Shown here: one piece after another, positions 9,085 through 17,900 of the stretch
Position numbering within the stretch: the first letter of the stretch is position 1
Layout of the letters: each line of letters begins with the position of its first letter
NCBI GenBank assembly: GCA_022071975.1
Contig: JAJVIO010000070.1
Coordinates: 10,783 to 43,639 of the forward strand
Direction of reading: 5' to 3'
DNA from: Planctomycetota bacterium
Lineage (GTDB): Bacteria; Planctomycetota; UBA8742; UBA2392
Length of the DNA stretch: 32,857 bases
Notes under the pieces: generated by a model
The model's database searches: none
Told to the model about the DNA's origin: nothing
What the model saw: the letters and a program-made list of their open reading frames with translations, nothing else
Program-made: the position numbers and the translations under genes

Positions 9085-10203
9085 CTACGCCTTGGCGGTT
9101 TCGGCTGCTTCGGCGGCGCGTTCCTTTTCCAGCTTGTAGAGCTCGATCATCAGCTCATCGACCAGCTTCTCGTTGGGAACGCGCCTTAGAATCTGCTCGC
9201 CCTTGAACAGGTAGCCCGCGTCCTTGGCGCCAGCGATGCCCAGGTCCGCCTCGGCCGCTTCGCCCGGGCCGTTCACGATGCAGCCCAGCACACTGACCGT
9301 GATGTTGCCCTTGTAGTCGCGCAGGCGCTCTTCCACCTGGCGCGCCAGGGTTTCCACCCCGCCGTCCACTTCGTCACGGCCGCAACTGGGGCAGGCGACG
9401 ATTTCGACGTTTTTCTTGCGCAGGCGCAGAGCGCTGAGGATTTCGTAGCCAACGTCCACTTCGTCCAGCGGGTCGCCGGTGATGCTGACGCGGATCGTGT
9501 CGCCGATGCCCTCGCCCAGCAGCGTGCCCAGCCCGATGCTGGATTTCACGGTGCTGGCCTGCAGCATGCCGGCCTCGGTCACGCCCAGGTGCAGCGGCAC
9601 GTCAGTCTGCTGCGCGAAGCGCCGGTTGGTGTAGATGGTGGTCAGCACGTCGGAAGACTTCAGGCTGACCTTGAAGTTGTGAAAACCCCACTTGTCGAAC
9701 TGTTCGCACCACTGCACGGCCGTGTCCACCATCAGGTCGGCCATCTCGAGTTCCATGTCCTGCTTCACCTCGAGGCCCTTGCGCGGCATGATCGAGCCCG
9801 AGTTGACGCCGATGCGAATGGCGGCGCCTTTGTCCTTGGCGAGCGCGACAATTTTCTGCACCAGCTCAAGCTTGATGTTGCCGGGGTTGATGCGCACGCA
9901 GTGCACGCCGGCCTCAAGTGCCTTCAACGCGAGGCCCGGCGCGAAGTGGATGTCGGCGATGATCGGCACGCGCGAGCCCGCGATGATGGCGGGTAATGCG
10001 GCGGCCGACTTGTCGTCGGGGCAGGCCACGCGCACGATGTCTACGCCTTTGTCCTGGGCGCCGCGAATCTGCCGCAGTGTGCCGTCCACGTCCCAGGTCT
10101 TGGTCTTGGTCATGGTCTGCACGGCCACCAGGTGATCGCCGCCCACGGGGCGCTCGCCAACCATGCAGGTACGAGTCTTGCGTCGATTTACAGTAAAGCC
10201 CAC
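9085..10203 (-). CDS. ispG: 4-hydroxy-3-methylbut-2-enyl diphosphate synthase IspG (GcpE)
   Basis: Penultimate enzyme of the MEP isoprenoid pathway; it reduces methylerythritol cyclodiphosphate to HMBPP with a [4Fe-4S] cluster. The 372-residue length fits the short bacterial form with a TIM barrel and a C-terminal cluster domain. Family features seen: VAVQTMTKTKT near the start, PIIADIHF, RINPGNIK, LHLGVTEAG, and the cluster cysteines in CPSCGRDEVD and VLGCIVNGPGE. The start is a GTG at 10203 with a strong AAGGAG five to six bases upstream. A 12-bp terminator lies just downstream. The DUF433/DUF5615 pair sits 53 bases upstream on the same strand. Confidence 0.95.
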   Translation of the reverse strand: MGFTVNRRKTRTCMVGERPVGGDHLVAVQTMTKTKTWDVDGTLRQIRGAQDKGVDIVRVACPDDKSAAALPAIIAGSRVPIIADIHFAPGLALKALEAGVHCVRINPGNIKLELVQKIVALAKDKGAAIRIGVNSGSIMPRKGLEVKQDMELEMADLMVDTAVQWCEQFDKWGFHNFKVSLKSSDVLTTIYTNRRFAQQTDVPLHLGVTEAGMLQASTVKSSIGLGTLLGEGIGDTIRVSITGDPLDEVDVGYEILSALRLRKKNVEIVACPSCGRDEVDGGVETLARQVEERLRDYKGNITVSVLGCIVNGPGEAAEADLGIAGAKDAGYLFKGEQILRRVPNEKLVDELMIELYKLEKERAAEAAETAKA

Positions 10204-10256
10204 GTCCGCTCCTTAACTGACTGCTGAAACCTACTACAAGATTTCAGCGCGCGCCA

Positions 10257-10628
10257 TCACCCATCAGTCAGCGGAAGCCCGTGAATCCGTACTTGATGTT
10301 CCGTCACGGACACGGCAGCACCGCGTTCCAGGTCTTCGAGGCAGACAGCCAGCACTCGCTCAATCACGCCGGCACACTGCTCTGCCTTCAGCCCTTCGAT
10401 ACGGATGCGAACCACTGAAGGAGCTGATGCGTTCGTCAAAGCCAGAAGCGTGTGAAAGTCTGCATCCAGCGTTACGATAGTTCGGCCATCCTCGACAGCC
10501 CTGCTGATGATCAGCGGATCTTCGGCCCGCGCCATCCCGATTTCGCCGGTATGGAAGACATCGTGTCCAGCTTTCCGCAGCAGTTCGGCGGTAGAGCGGG
10601 GCAGTCCCTGATCAAGCAGAAGCTTCAT
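10257..10628 (-). CDS. DUF5615 PIN-like protein, probable toxin of a type II-like pair
   Basis: 123 residues, close to the usual size of the DUF5615 (Mut7-C/PIN-like) family. It begins MKLLLDQGLP with the first acidic residue at Asp6, followed by a helix, GHDVFHTGE, a helix with AEDPLI, and the TIVTLDADF strand carrying further acidic residues. These are the positions of the metal-binding acidic cluster of PIN-type nucleases. Its ATG overlaps the stop of the upstream DUF433 gene by 4 bases (ATGA), implying translational coupling. DUF433 and DUF5615 genes are commonly adjacent and viewed as toxin-antitoxin-like, though the toxin activity of this family is poorly tested. Confidence 0.85.
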   Translation of the reverse strand: MKLLLDQGLPRSTAELLRKAGHDVFHTGEIGMARAEDPLIISRAVEDGRTIVTLDADFHTLLALTNASAPSVVRIRIEGLKAEQCAGVIERVLAVCLEDLERGAAVSVTEHQVRIHGLPLTDG

Positions 10629-10852
10629 GCCTGGTCGAACACCAGCGTCTTGTCGGGCAGGTTTCGTGCGGCGTACTCCAGTACCTGGCGGATGTCTTCA
10701 TCCTCCAGCTCGGGGTACTCGCGGCGAAGCTCGTTGCGGTCCGTGTACGTTGCAAGTGCCTCGAGCACCCGCCGTACAGTCAGACGAAGATCGCGAACAC
10801 ACGGCGCGCCGTTCATTCGCTGAGGATTGGTTGTTATCCGATCCAGCTTCAT
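10625..10852 (-). CDS. DUF433 protein, probable antitoxin partner
   Basis: 75 residues matching the DUF433 family: an N-terminal MKLDRITTNPQRMNGAPCVR segment of the usual DRI...P...G.PC.R type, then the RLTVRRVLEAL helix, and EYPELEDEDIRQVLEYAA, the typical P.L...D+..AL.YA block. The family has a small helix-turn-helix-like fold and usually precedes a DUF5615 gene, as here. Start ATG at 10852 has no strong Shine-Dalgarno; an ATG 8 bases upstream is out of frame and closes at once. The upstream 184 bases to the divergent uup start contain no other gene. Confidence 0.85.
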   Translation of the reverse strand: MKLDRITTNPQRMNGAPCVRDLRLTVRRVLEALATYTDRNELRREYPELEDEDIRQVLEYAARNLPDKTLVFDQA

Positions 10853-11036
10853 GTGCTCATTCTATCAGCACAGCACCGAATGCAAGGAACTGAATCAGCC
10901 CCCAAATCGAGATATCGCCGGTTCTCTGGCGTAGACCCGCAAGTCCCTCTCGTGGTTGGCAGAGGGTGCATACGCCTTTGCAACAACCGGTGCGCGCCCC
11001 GCTGGGGTGCTGCGAAGGTTCTGCTATGGTGGCGGC

Positions 11037-12935
11037 ATGTCGATTCTTGCCCTCAACAATGTCACCAAGGCCTACGACAGCCGCGTTGTGCTGAACTCGG
11101 TCAGTTTCGGCCTCGGGCGCGCAGAGTGCGTGGGATTGGTAGGCCCCAATGGCGAAGGCAAGTCCACGCTGCTGCGGCTGCTGGCCGGCATCGAGGCGCC
11201 TGATGAAGGCCGCCGCATCGCCGCGGCGGGCGCGCGCATCGGCTATTTCTCGCAGGAGCCGCGGCTGGACCCGGCGCTTAGCGTGCGCGACGCCGTGCGC
11301 GCCGGCCTGGGTGACCGCGATGCCCTGAACGCGCGACTCGACGAGTTGCACCTGGAGATGGCCAAGCCCGGCCTTTCCACGGATGCGTTGGCGGACCTGA
11401 TCGAGGTTCAGTCGCACCTGGAAGGCCGTCTGGCCGAAATGGGCGGACATAACGTCGAGCACCGGGTGGATGAAATCATGGGCCACCTGGGCCTGCGCGA
11501 GCCCGCCGCCCGGTGCGGCTCGCTGTCCGGGGGCGAGGCGCGGCGCGTGTGCCTGGCCGCGATGCTGCTGTCCGATCCCGATGTGCTGCTGCTGGATGAG
11601 CCCACCAACCACCTCGACGTGGTGGCGATTGAGTGGCTGGAGCAATTCCTGCAGGCCTGCCGCGTGCCGCTGGTGATGGTCACCCACGACCGCTACTTCC
11701 TCGACCGCATCGTGCAGCGCATCGTCGAGGTGGACCGCGGCAAGCTGTATTCAACCGATGGCGGCTACCAGCAGTTCCTTGAGGCCCAGGCCACGCGCCT
11801 GGCCGCCGAAGCCAACACCGAGCAGACGCGCCTTTCCACCATCCGGCGCGAAACGGCCTGGATCAAGCGCGGCGCCCACGGCCGTACCACCAAAGAGAAG
11901 GCGCGCGTCAACCGTTACCACGAGTTGACCGGCCAGGCAGACCTGGAAGCGCGCGCGGAGCTGGAGTTCGAGATCCCCAAGGGCCCGCGCCTGGGCGGCA
12001 AGCTGATCCGCGCCGAGCACGTCAGCAAGCACTACGGCGAGCGCACGGTGCTGGACGATGTCAGCGTCGAGGTCACGCACGGCATGCGACTTGGCATCGT
12101 GGGCCCGAACGGGGCGGGCAAGTCCACGCTGCTGCGCATCCTGACCGGGCGGCTGGCGCCCGACAGCGGCACAGTCGAGATCGGCGAGACTGTGAAAGTG
12201 GCCGACATCGACCAGTCGCGCTCGGTACTCGACGACGAAAAGAGCGTGGTGCAGGAAGTCGCCCAGGACGCCGACAGCATCGTGACTGTGGGCGGGCTCG
12301 AGCAGCGGGTTTCGTCGTTCCTGGACGGCTTCCTGTTTCCCGGCCAGCGCAAGCACACGCGCATCCGCCAGCTTTCCGGCGGCGAGCGCAACCGGGTGCT
12401 GCTGGCCAAGCTGCTGCTGCGCCACGGAAACGTGCTGGCTCTGGACGAGCCGACCAATGACCTTGATCTGCCGACCCTGCGCGCGCTCGAGGACGCCCTG
12501 TGCGCCTTTGATGGCGTCGTGCTGGTGGTCAGCCACGACCGCTACTTCCTGGACCGCGTCTGCACCCGCATCCTGTTCCTGGATGGCAGCGGAAGGGCGC
12601 GCTTCCACGAGGGCGCGATCGAAGACCTGCTGCACGAGCTTCAAGGCGCGCCGCCGCCCGTCGCCCCGAAAGCCGCTTCCGGCAAGGAAGCAGAGGAAGC
12701 CCGGAAAGCCAGGCGCAAGGCGGAAAACGAGCTGAAGAAGCTGCCGGAACGGATCGAGCAGCTGGAGGCCGAGCGCATCGAGCTGGACACCGGCATGGCC
12801 GACACCAGCCTGTACTCAACCTCGGAAGGCAAAGCCCGGGCGGCGAAACTGGCCGCACGCCGCGAAGCCGTGGATGCCGAACTCGAAGCGCTCTACCAGC
12901 GCTGGCAGGAACTGGACGCAATCGTGGCCGGTTAA
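11037..12935 (+). CDS. uup: ABC-F ATPase, Uup-type
   Basis: 632 residues, a soluble tandem ABC protein without membrane segments, so an ABC-F translation or ribosome-associated factor rather than a transporter. First ATPase: Walker A GPNGEGKST (36-44), signature LSGGEARR, Walker B LLLDEPTNHLD with VVAIEWLEQFL. Second: GPNGAGKST, LSGGERNR, LALDEPTNDLD with LPTLRALE. The NDLDxxTL second Walker B and the C-terminal helical, Lys/Glu-rich coiled coil (about 550-632) favour Uup over the other ABC-F groups. I chose the ATG at 11037 (MSILALNNV) over an in-frame upstream start at 10956, since the ABC domain begins immediately and GGTGG lies just upstream. Its stop lies 2 bases from that of the convergent kinase. 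Confidence 0.85.
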   Translation: MSILALNNVTKAYDSRVVLNSVSFGLGRAECVGLVGPNGEGKSTLLRLLAGIEAPDEGRRIAAAGARIGYFSQEPRLDPALSVRDAVRAGLGDRDALNARLDELHLEMAKPGLSTDALADLIEVQSHLEGRLAEMGGHNVEHRVDEIMGHLGLREPAARCGSLSGGEARRVCLAAMLLSDPDVLLLDEPTNHLDVVAIEWLEQFLQACRVPLVMVTHDRYFLDRIVQRIVEVDRGKLYSTDGGYQQFLEAQATRLAAEANTEQTRLSTIRRETAWIKRGAHGRTTKEKARVNRYHELTGQADLEARAELEFEIPKGPRLGGKLIRAEHVSKHYGERTVLDDVSVEVTHGMRLGIVGPNGAGKSTLLRILTGRLAPDSGTVEIGETVKVADIDQSRSVLDDEKSVVQEVAQDADSIVTVGGLEQRVSSFLDGFLFPGQRKHTRIRQLSGGERNRVLLAKLLLRHGNVLALDEPTNDLDLPTLRALEDALCAFDGVVLVVSHDRYFLDRVCTRILFLDGSGRARFHEGAIEDLLHELQGAPPPVAPKAASGKEAEEARKARRKAENELKKLPERIEQLEAERIELDTGMADTSLYSTSEGKARAAKLAARREAVDAELEALYQRWQELDAIVAG

Positions 12936-12937
12936 AC

Positions 12938-14995
12938 CTACCAGCCGAAGAACTGTTGCAGGTAGCCCTGGCGCTGCGCGAGCAGCAGTCCGCCGGTGAT
13001 CAGCAGCATCACGATCAGTACACTCAGCAGCACGATAAGTACCAGCAGGCCGGGGCCCACCTGGCGTTGCTCGGCCTTCTCCAGGCGGCCGCTGATCTCG
13101 CGCAGCATGGCGGAAATCTGCGCCGGCGTGACTTCCTCGTCGAGCGCAGGCAACTCCTGCTTGAGCTCGGCCTGGCTGCTTGAGTCGTGCCTGCGCGTGG
13201 TGTGGTGGTGAACAGCCTGCACGCGGTGCGTGGTGCGATCGCCGGCTTCCGGCGATTGCGACGATGGCCAGCCTTCCTGTGCCGGCTCGGCGCCGGTGGT
13301 CGCGGGTGACATGCCGCCGGAGTAGCCGTCAGTCTCGGGCGGGAAGGGGGCAAGTTCCAGACCGGCGTAACGCTTCACCGGCCCGCGCGGGTTGTTGCGT
13401 ACGAAGTTGTCGGGGTCGCGCTCGGCCCTGTCGAGATCCTGCAGCACCTCTTCCATGCTCTGGTAGCGGTCGTCGGGCTTGATCTCCATCATCTTGCCGA
13501 CGATGTATCCGAGCCAGCCCGGGATTTCGCGGCGCAGGTGGCTGGGGGGTACGATCTCCTTGCTGCGCTGCTGCTCCAGTATGTCCATCACGTTGCTGCC
13601 CTCGACGTGGCGTTGACCCGTCAAGAGATAATAAAGCGTAGCCCCGAAGCTGTAGATGTCGCTGCGCTGGTCGAGCGTCTTGCCGCTGACCTGCTCCGGG
13701 CTCATGTAGTGCGGCGTGCCCACCACCATGCCGGTGCGCGTCATGTGCACCTCGGTCGGGTCGCCGAACATGCGGGCCAGGCCGAAGTCCACCAGCTTCA
13801 TCACGCTGTGGCGCTCGGAGTACAGGATGTTGTCCGGCTTGATGTCGCGGTGGATCACGCCGTGCCGGTGCGCGTAGGCCAGCGCCGCGCCGATCTCGCG
13901 CAGGATGCGCGCCCCGAAGTCCCAGGTGATGCGGCGGCCGGCGCCTATCTCGTGGTCTAGGGGCAGGCCGTCGATGAACTCCATCACGATCGCGCTGCCA
14001 CGCGGGAACTTCAGGAAGTCGTACACTTTCACGATGCCGGGGTGGTCCAGCTCCTTGAGCAGCATTGCCTCGTGCTCGACGCGCTGTTCGACCTTCATGC
14101 CGGGCTTCATTTCGGCGCGGATGTCCTTGACGGCCAGCACCTTGCCGCCGCGGCGCGGGTCGCGGCACAGGTACACCACGGCCATGCCGCCCTTGCCGAG
14201 CTGCAGGATCACGTCGAAGCGCTTGGCGACCTCGGGGCTGGGCGGAATCTCGCCCTCCTCCGGCTCGTAGTGCGCGAGTGCGCGTTTCTCTTCCTTTTCT
14301 ATCTCCGCCTGCAGTGCCGCCCGCGCGAGCTCCTTGGCGGCCTGGTCCACGGCCGTCAACTGGCGGCGGATCTTGGTGCCGTGTTGCGGCTCGTCGACCG
14401 GCGTCATGGCCGGCAGGTCTTCATCCGCCGCCTGGGGTGGTTCATGGAACGCCGCCAGACTCGGTGCTGAGGCGGGCTCCAGCACCGGTGCGCTTTCGGG
14501 GCGGTGCGGACGCGGAACGGGACGCCGATCATCAAGGTCGGGGATGCTCACGACGCCGGACTGGTCCCAGCCGGGGGCGCGCACCGCGGGCAACTTGCCG
14601 GGGTACAGGCTGCCGCCCGAGCTGCTCTCGGTGGGGGGCTCGGTCGCGGTCAGGTCGTCCAGCAACTCGGGCTCCAGCTCCGCGGCGTCGGGCTTGAAGT
14701 TTCGCTTCGTGGTCGCGTCGGCCGCTTTCAGGCGTTCCGATTCGGACTTCTCCGTGTCTTCCAGCAACTCGGCCACGGAGCTGTCCGTGTTCTCGAATTC
14801 CGCCTTGGCGGAAGGCACGTCGATCTCGGTGTCATCCGCCGCCGGGTCCGCACCAGGCGCCGGATCGAAGTACTCGTCGGGAGCGGCCAGGTTTTCACCT
14901 TCCGGGTTGAGCTCGGGCACCGGTGACGGCGAGTCAGCGGCGTGCGCGTCGCCGACGGCCGGCAAACCTTCGGCAGGTGTGGGATCTGTGGGCAC
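12938..14995 (-). CDS. Ser/Thr protein kinase with long acidic N-terminus and C-terminal tail anchor
   Basis: 685 residues from a GTG at 14995, chosen because GGAG lies 6 bases upstream; an in-frame ATG at 15097 would add an Arg-rich stretch unlike the rest. Residues 1-255 are low complexity, rich in Pro, Glu, Asp and Ala, probably disordered. The kinase domain spans about 260-525, with LGKGGMAVVY, AVKDI, HRDIKPDNIL, LVDFGLAR and GTPHYMSPEQ, all catalytic residues present. A second disordered linker leads to one hydrophobic helix (about 650-672) and a ~13-residue end, so the kinase would be held to the membrane from the cytoplasm by its tail. Unlike the kinase at 1445-3937, it carries no external sensor domain. 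Confidence 0.9.
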   Translation of the reverse strand: MPTDPTPAEGLPAVGDAHAADSPSPVPELNPEGENLAAPDEYFDPAPGADPAADDTEIDVPSAKAEFENTDSSVAELLEDTEKSESERLKAADATTKRNFKPDAAELEPELLDDLTATEPPTESSSGGSLYPGKLPAVRAPGWDQSGVVSIPDLDDRRPVPRPHRPESAPVLEPASAPSLAAFHEPPQAADEDLPAMTPVDEPQHGTKIRRQLTAVDQAAKELARAALQAEIEKEEKRALAHYEPEEGEIPPSPEVAKRFDVILQLGKGGMAVVYLCRDPRRGGKVLAVKDIRAEMKPGMKVEQRVEHEAMLLKELDHPGIVKVYDFLKFPRGSAIVMEFIDGLPLDHEIGAGRRITWDFGARILREIGAALAYAHRHGVIHRDIKPDNILYSERHSVMKLVDFGLARMFGDPTEVHMTRTGMVVGTPHYMSPEQVSGKTLDQRSDIYSFGATLYYLLTGQRHVEGSNVMDILEQQRSKEIVPPSHLRREIPGWLGYIVGKMMEIKPDDRYQSMEEVLQDLDRAERDPDNFVRNNPRGPVKRYAGLELAPFPPETDGYSGGMSPATTGAEPAQEGWPSSQSPEAGDRTTHRVQAVHHHTTRRHDSSSQAELKQELPALDEEVTPAQISAMLREISGRLEKAEQRQVGPGLLVLIVLLSVLIVMLLITGGLLLAQRQGYLQQFFGW

Positions 14996-15079
14996 CGCTC
15001 GCTCCGGATGATTCGGCCAATTTACTGCAATCCGCGCCGATGTGAAAGTCCGGCGTCCCCGCGCGCCCCCGAACCCGCA

Positions 15080-15107
15080 TTGCATCGCGCCCGGCATCCA
15101 CTAGCAT
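15080..15107 (+). promoter_or_regulatory. Possible sigma70-type promoter for the exported-parvulin genes
   Basis: TTGCAT (15080-15085) and TAGCAT (15102-15107) are separated by 16 bases, each a partial match to the -35 and -10 consensus. The -10 lies 36 bases before the ATG at 15144, within the divergent gap between the kinase and the parvulin gene. This is a pattern match only. Confidence 0.35.
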
Positions 15108-15143
15108 GCTGTGGGCCCCGCAGATTCCCCCGGAGGTTGCCGC

Positions 15144-16142
15144 ATGGCGCGCCATTGGTTGTTTCATTGCACATTCGTCACGTTCGTGGCTGCCGTCTGC
15201 CTGGTCGCCGGCTACCAGGCCGGCGCTCAGGACGTCCCCGGCAAGGGCGCGTCGAATTCACTTAAGCCCGGCGAAGTGATGCGCGTGGGCAACAAAGTGA
15301 TCACCTCGGAGCAGCTGATCGCCCGCATGTGGGACTACGAGTTCATGGCGCAGCCGGAAAAGCGCGTACTGAACGACTCGCTGACTTACCTGCGCGACAC
15401 GGCCGTGATCGAGCTCGAGGCCGAGCGCCTGGGCGGCCTGAACCTGACTGATGAAGAAATCAGTCGCGAAACCGACCGTCAGGTCGAGGGCATCCGCCAG
15501 ATGGTCAAGCAGGACACCCACGGCATGCTGACGCTGGAAGACTGGCTGAAACAGCAGAACGTGGGCATGGACCTGGAGGGTTTCCGCGCCTACGTACGTG
15601 AGCGCGCGCCGATCTTCATCACGCGCCGCGTGCTGGTGCGGTATTTCGAGGCCACCGAGCCAAGCATCGAGTGCAAGCACATCCTGCTCAAGAACCTGTC
15701 CGACGCTAACGAGGTGCACAAGATTCTGAAGGAAACCTCCGCCCGCGACCTCGATGCCAAGTTTGAAGACCTTGCCGTGCAGCGCAGCATCGACCCGGCG
15801 GCCGGAGTCACCAAGGGCAAGCTGCCGCGCATCTTCGAGAACGACGGAACGCTGGTGAAGGAGGCCGCGGAAGCGCTCTGGAAGCTGAAAGACGGCGAGT
15901 ACAGCGAGCCGGTGAAGACCGACTTCGGCTGGCACGTGTTCAAGCGCGACCGCACGCTGACGCCGCCGAAGAAGCCGCTGAAGGAGATGCGCGAAGAGCT
16001 GATGAAACAGCCCGACCGCACCAACGAAAACGACTACTTCAACCGCTGGATCCGCTGGGTGTTCAACACGCAGAAGTACCAGTACGAGCGACGACTGCCC
16101 GGCTTCGACTGCAAGCCCGGCCAGACCAACCAGGAGAAGTAA
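15144..16142 (+). CDS. Exported parvulin-type peptidyl-prolyl isomerase (PpiC/SurA-like)
   Basis: 332 residues with a Sec signal peptide (MARHW, hydrophobic core, QAGAQ cleavage region near 28). A helical chaperone-like part (about 35-170) precedes a parvulin domain (about 175-275). That domain carries the first conserved His in CKHILL, the FEDLA and TKGKLP blocks, and FGWHVFK with the second conserved His. Parvulins catalyse prolyl cis/trans isomerisation and help fold exported proteins. Start ATG 15144 is preceded by GGAGG at 15132-15136, ideal spacing; an upstream in-frame ATG at 15111 lacks this. The next gene begins inside its stop codon region (TAATG). The C-terminus ends in a YERRLPGFDCKPG stretch shared with that neighbour. 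Confidence 0.85.
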   Translation: MARHWLFHCTFVTFVAAVCLVAGYQAGAQDVPGKGASNSLKPGEVMRVGNKVITSEQLIARMWDYEFMAQPEKRVLNDSLTYLRDTAVIELEAERLGGLNLTDEEISRETDRQVEGIRQMVKQDTHGMLTLEDWLKQQNVGMDLEGFRAYVRERAPIFITRRVLVRYFEATEPSIECKHILLKNLSDANEVHKILKETSARDLDAKFEDLAVQRSIDPAAGVTKGKLPRIFENDGTLVKEAAEALWKLKDGEYSEPVKTDFGWHVFKRDRTLTPPKKPLKEMREELMKQPDRTNENDYFNRWIRWVFNTQKYQYERRLPGFDCKPGQTNQEK

Positions 16143-17155
16143 TGAAGAAGCCGATCCTACGTGCATGCGTGGTTGCCGCGGCCGTGATCGCGGCCGGCGC
16201 GCTGGGTTTCGCGGCCGGCGCACAGGACAAGGAAACCGAAACGCCGGTGCGCACGCTGAAGGTGAACGAAATCGCGCGCGTGGGGTCCGACGTGATCAGC
16301 GCAGAAGAGTTCATCCAGCGCCTGGTTGAACGCGAAAAGATTTACATGGATGCGGACCAGCGCAGCGTGAGCGCGGCGCTGGACAGCCTGCTCGCCGAGC
16401 GCCTGCTGCTGCTGGAATCCGAGCGCCTTGAGGCGCGCCCCAACAGTGTCGAATTGAGGGCTGAGTTCGAACGCATGCAGGCGGACTGGGAAAAGAACTT
16501 CCAGGAACTCAACAAGCAGATCGTCAAGGCGCAGCGCGAGAGCGGCCTGGAGGAAAAGCCCTACAGTCGCGAAGAGTTCCTGAAACTGAAGTACAACATG
16601 ACGCCCCTGGAGTTCGAGAACTACCAGAAGGGCGTGGCCCGCGAATTGCTCACGCGCCGCATGGTGATCAACTACTGGCGCTTCTCGACCGACAGCGCAG
16701 AAGCCGAAGGCATCAAGATGCGCAGCCTGAACGACATCAAGAAGGTCCGCGAACGCCTGACGAAGGGCGAGAGCTTCAGCCTGCTGGCGCGCCAGTTCAG
16801 TGAGGACATGCACACCCGCCAGAACGGTGGGCTGCTGGGTACCGCTTACCGCAAGGATGGCACCTTTGACTTTGACGGCACCCAGGACACGGCCGCCGAG
16901 GATGCCTTCTGGGCGCTGAAAGAGGGCGAAACCAGCGAGCCGATCAAGGTCGGTGACTTCTACTGGCTGCTGCGAAAGGTCAAGTTTTACCCGGCCAACG
17001 AGGCAGAGTTCTTCCACCAGCGCGACGCATGCATCAAGGGCGCCGACCCCAGCGACACCATGATCAAGAAGTGGCGCTACGCGGTCGCGGCCGGCGGACT
17101 GTACACCTACGAGCGCCGCATGCCCGGTTGGGACTGCAAGGCGGGCGACAAGTAA
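16142..17155 (+). CDS. Exported parvulin-like paralogue, probably without isomerase activity
   Basis: 337 residues, with a signal peptide ending in FAAGAQ as in the upstream gene. The order of parts matches that gene: a RVGSDVIS lead, a long helical region with several charged coils (about 55-190), and a parvulin-like domain with FSLLARQFSED, GGLLGT, AFWALKEGE and SEPIKV. Both histidines of active parvulins are missing: the KHIL strand is replaced by IKMRSL, and the G-W/Y-H strand reads FYWLLRKV. A holdase or structural chaperone role is therefore more likely (inference). It shares the C-terminal YERRMPGWDCKAG end with its neighbour. The start overlaps the upstream stop by one base, so the pair is probably translationally coupled. 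Confidence 0.82.
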   Translation: MKKPILRACVVAAAVIAAGALGFAAGAQDKETETPVRTLKVNEIARVGSDVISAEEFIQRLVEREKIYMDADQRSVSAALDSLLAERLLLLESERLEARPNSVELRAEFERMQADWEKNFQELNKQIVKAQRESGLEEKPYSREEFLKLKYNMTPLEFENYQKGVARELLTRRMVINYWRFSTDSAEAEGIKMRSLNDIKKVRERLTKGESFSLLARQFSEDMHTRQNGGLLGTAYRKDGTFDFDGTQDTAAEDAFWALKEGETSEPIKVGDFYWLLRKVKFYPANEAEFFHQRDACIKGADPSDTMIKKWRYAVAAGGLYTYERRMPGWDCKAGDK

Positions 17156-17204
17156 GTTTTTCGGGACACTGGCGCCCCGTGAGGCGTCCACTTAGAAACA
17201 CGAC

Positions 17205-17900
17205 ATGGCCGGAACCGAACCAACACCCGGGCAGACCTTCGAGCCCGGCAACGAAGACGAAGGCTTGGATGACGCGACCGCCGCCGGCAGCGTGATTGCC
17301 GGCGCGGCGTTGCCGCAGGATACGCTGGCGGCGCGGCTTGAGGCGCTGCTGTTCGTGCACAGCCGGCCGGTCGTCGCGCGCCGGCTTGCCGAGCTGGTGG
17401 GGCTGACCAGCGTGATCCCGGTCAAGCAGGCGCTTGAGCTGCTGCAGAAGCGCTACGAAGACATGGGCTCCGCCTTTACGCTGCAGGAGCTGGCCCAGGG
17501 CTATCAGCTTACGACTCGCCCGGAGCACGACGAGTTGCTGCGTCAGCTGGTGCGTGAGCGCGAGGCGCAGAAGCTCTCGCCTGCAACACTGGAGGCGCTG
17601 GCGATCATCGCCTACAAGCAGCCGCTGGGGCGCAGCGAGCTCGAGAACATCCGCGGCGCCGGCAGCGACCACCTGGTGCGCGCGCTGCTGGATCGCGGGC
17701 TGATCAAGGTCGCCAAGCGCGATGGCAGCAAGCCGGGCGCGCCCGCGCTGTACGGCACCACCGCCGAGTTCCTGCGCGCGTTCGGCTTGCGCAGCATCAG
17801 CGAGTTGCCCAGTGAAGGCGATCTCGCCGCCCCCAACGTGGATGAAGAAGAAGCTGAGATCGAAGAGGCGGAAATCAACGCGCCCGACGGCGATGAATAG
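17205..17900 (+). CDS. scpB: Segregation and condensation protein B, ScpB
   Basis: 231 residues. ScpB forms the condensin-like SMC-ScpA-ScpB complex that compacts and separates chromosomes. A ~40-residue acidic lead is followed by two winged-helix units. The family signature is clear: LEALLFVHSRPV, the central ALAIIAYKQPLGRSELENIRG, LLDRGLIKV, and PALYGTTAEFLRAFGLRSISELP. An acidic Glu/Asp tail ends it. No scpA is next to it in this window. The ATG at 17205 has no strong Shine-Dalgarno and lies 49 bases after the parvulin paralogue. The hydrolase gene starts within its last codons. Confidence 0.92.
   Translation: MAGTEPTPGQTFEPGNEDEGLDDATAAGSVIAGAALPQDTLAARLEALLFVHSRPVVARRLAELVGLTSVIPVKQALELLQKRYEDMGSAFTLQELAQGYQLTTRPEHDELLRQLVREREAQKLSPATLEALAIIAYKQPLGRSELENIRGAGSDHLVRALLDRGLIKVAKRDGSKPGAPALYGTTAEFLRAFGLRSISELPSEGDLAAPNVDEEEAEIEEAEINAPDGDE

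Noticed and set aside
10940..10972. CCCTCT...AGAGGG hairpin upstream of uup
   Set aside because: Six pairs with a 10-base loop and no T-run on either strand; too weak to call a terminator.
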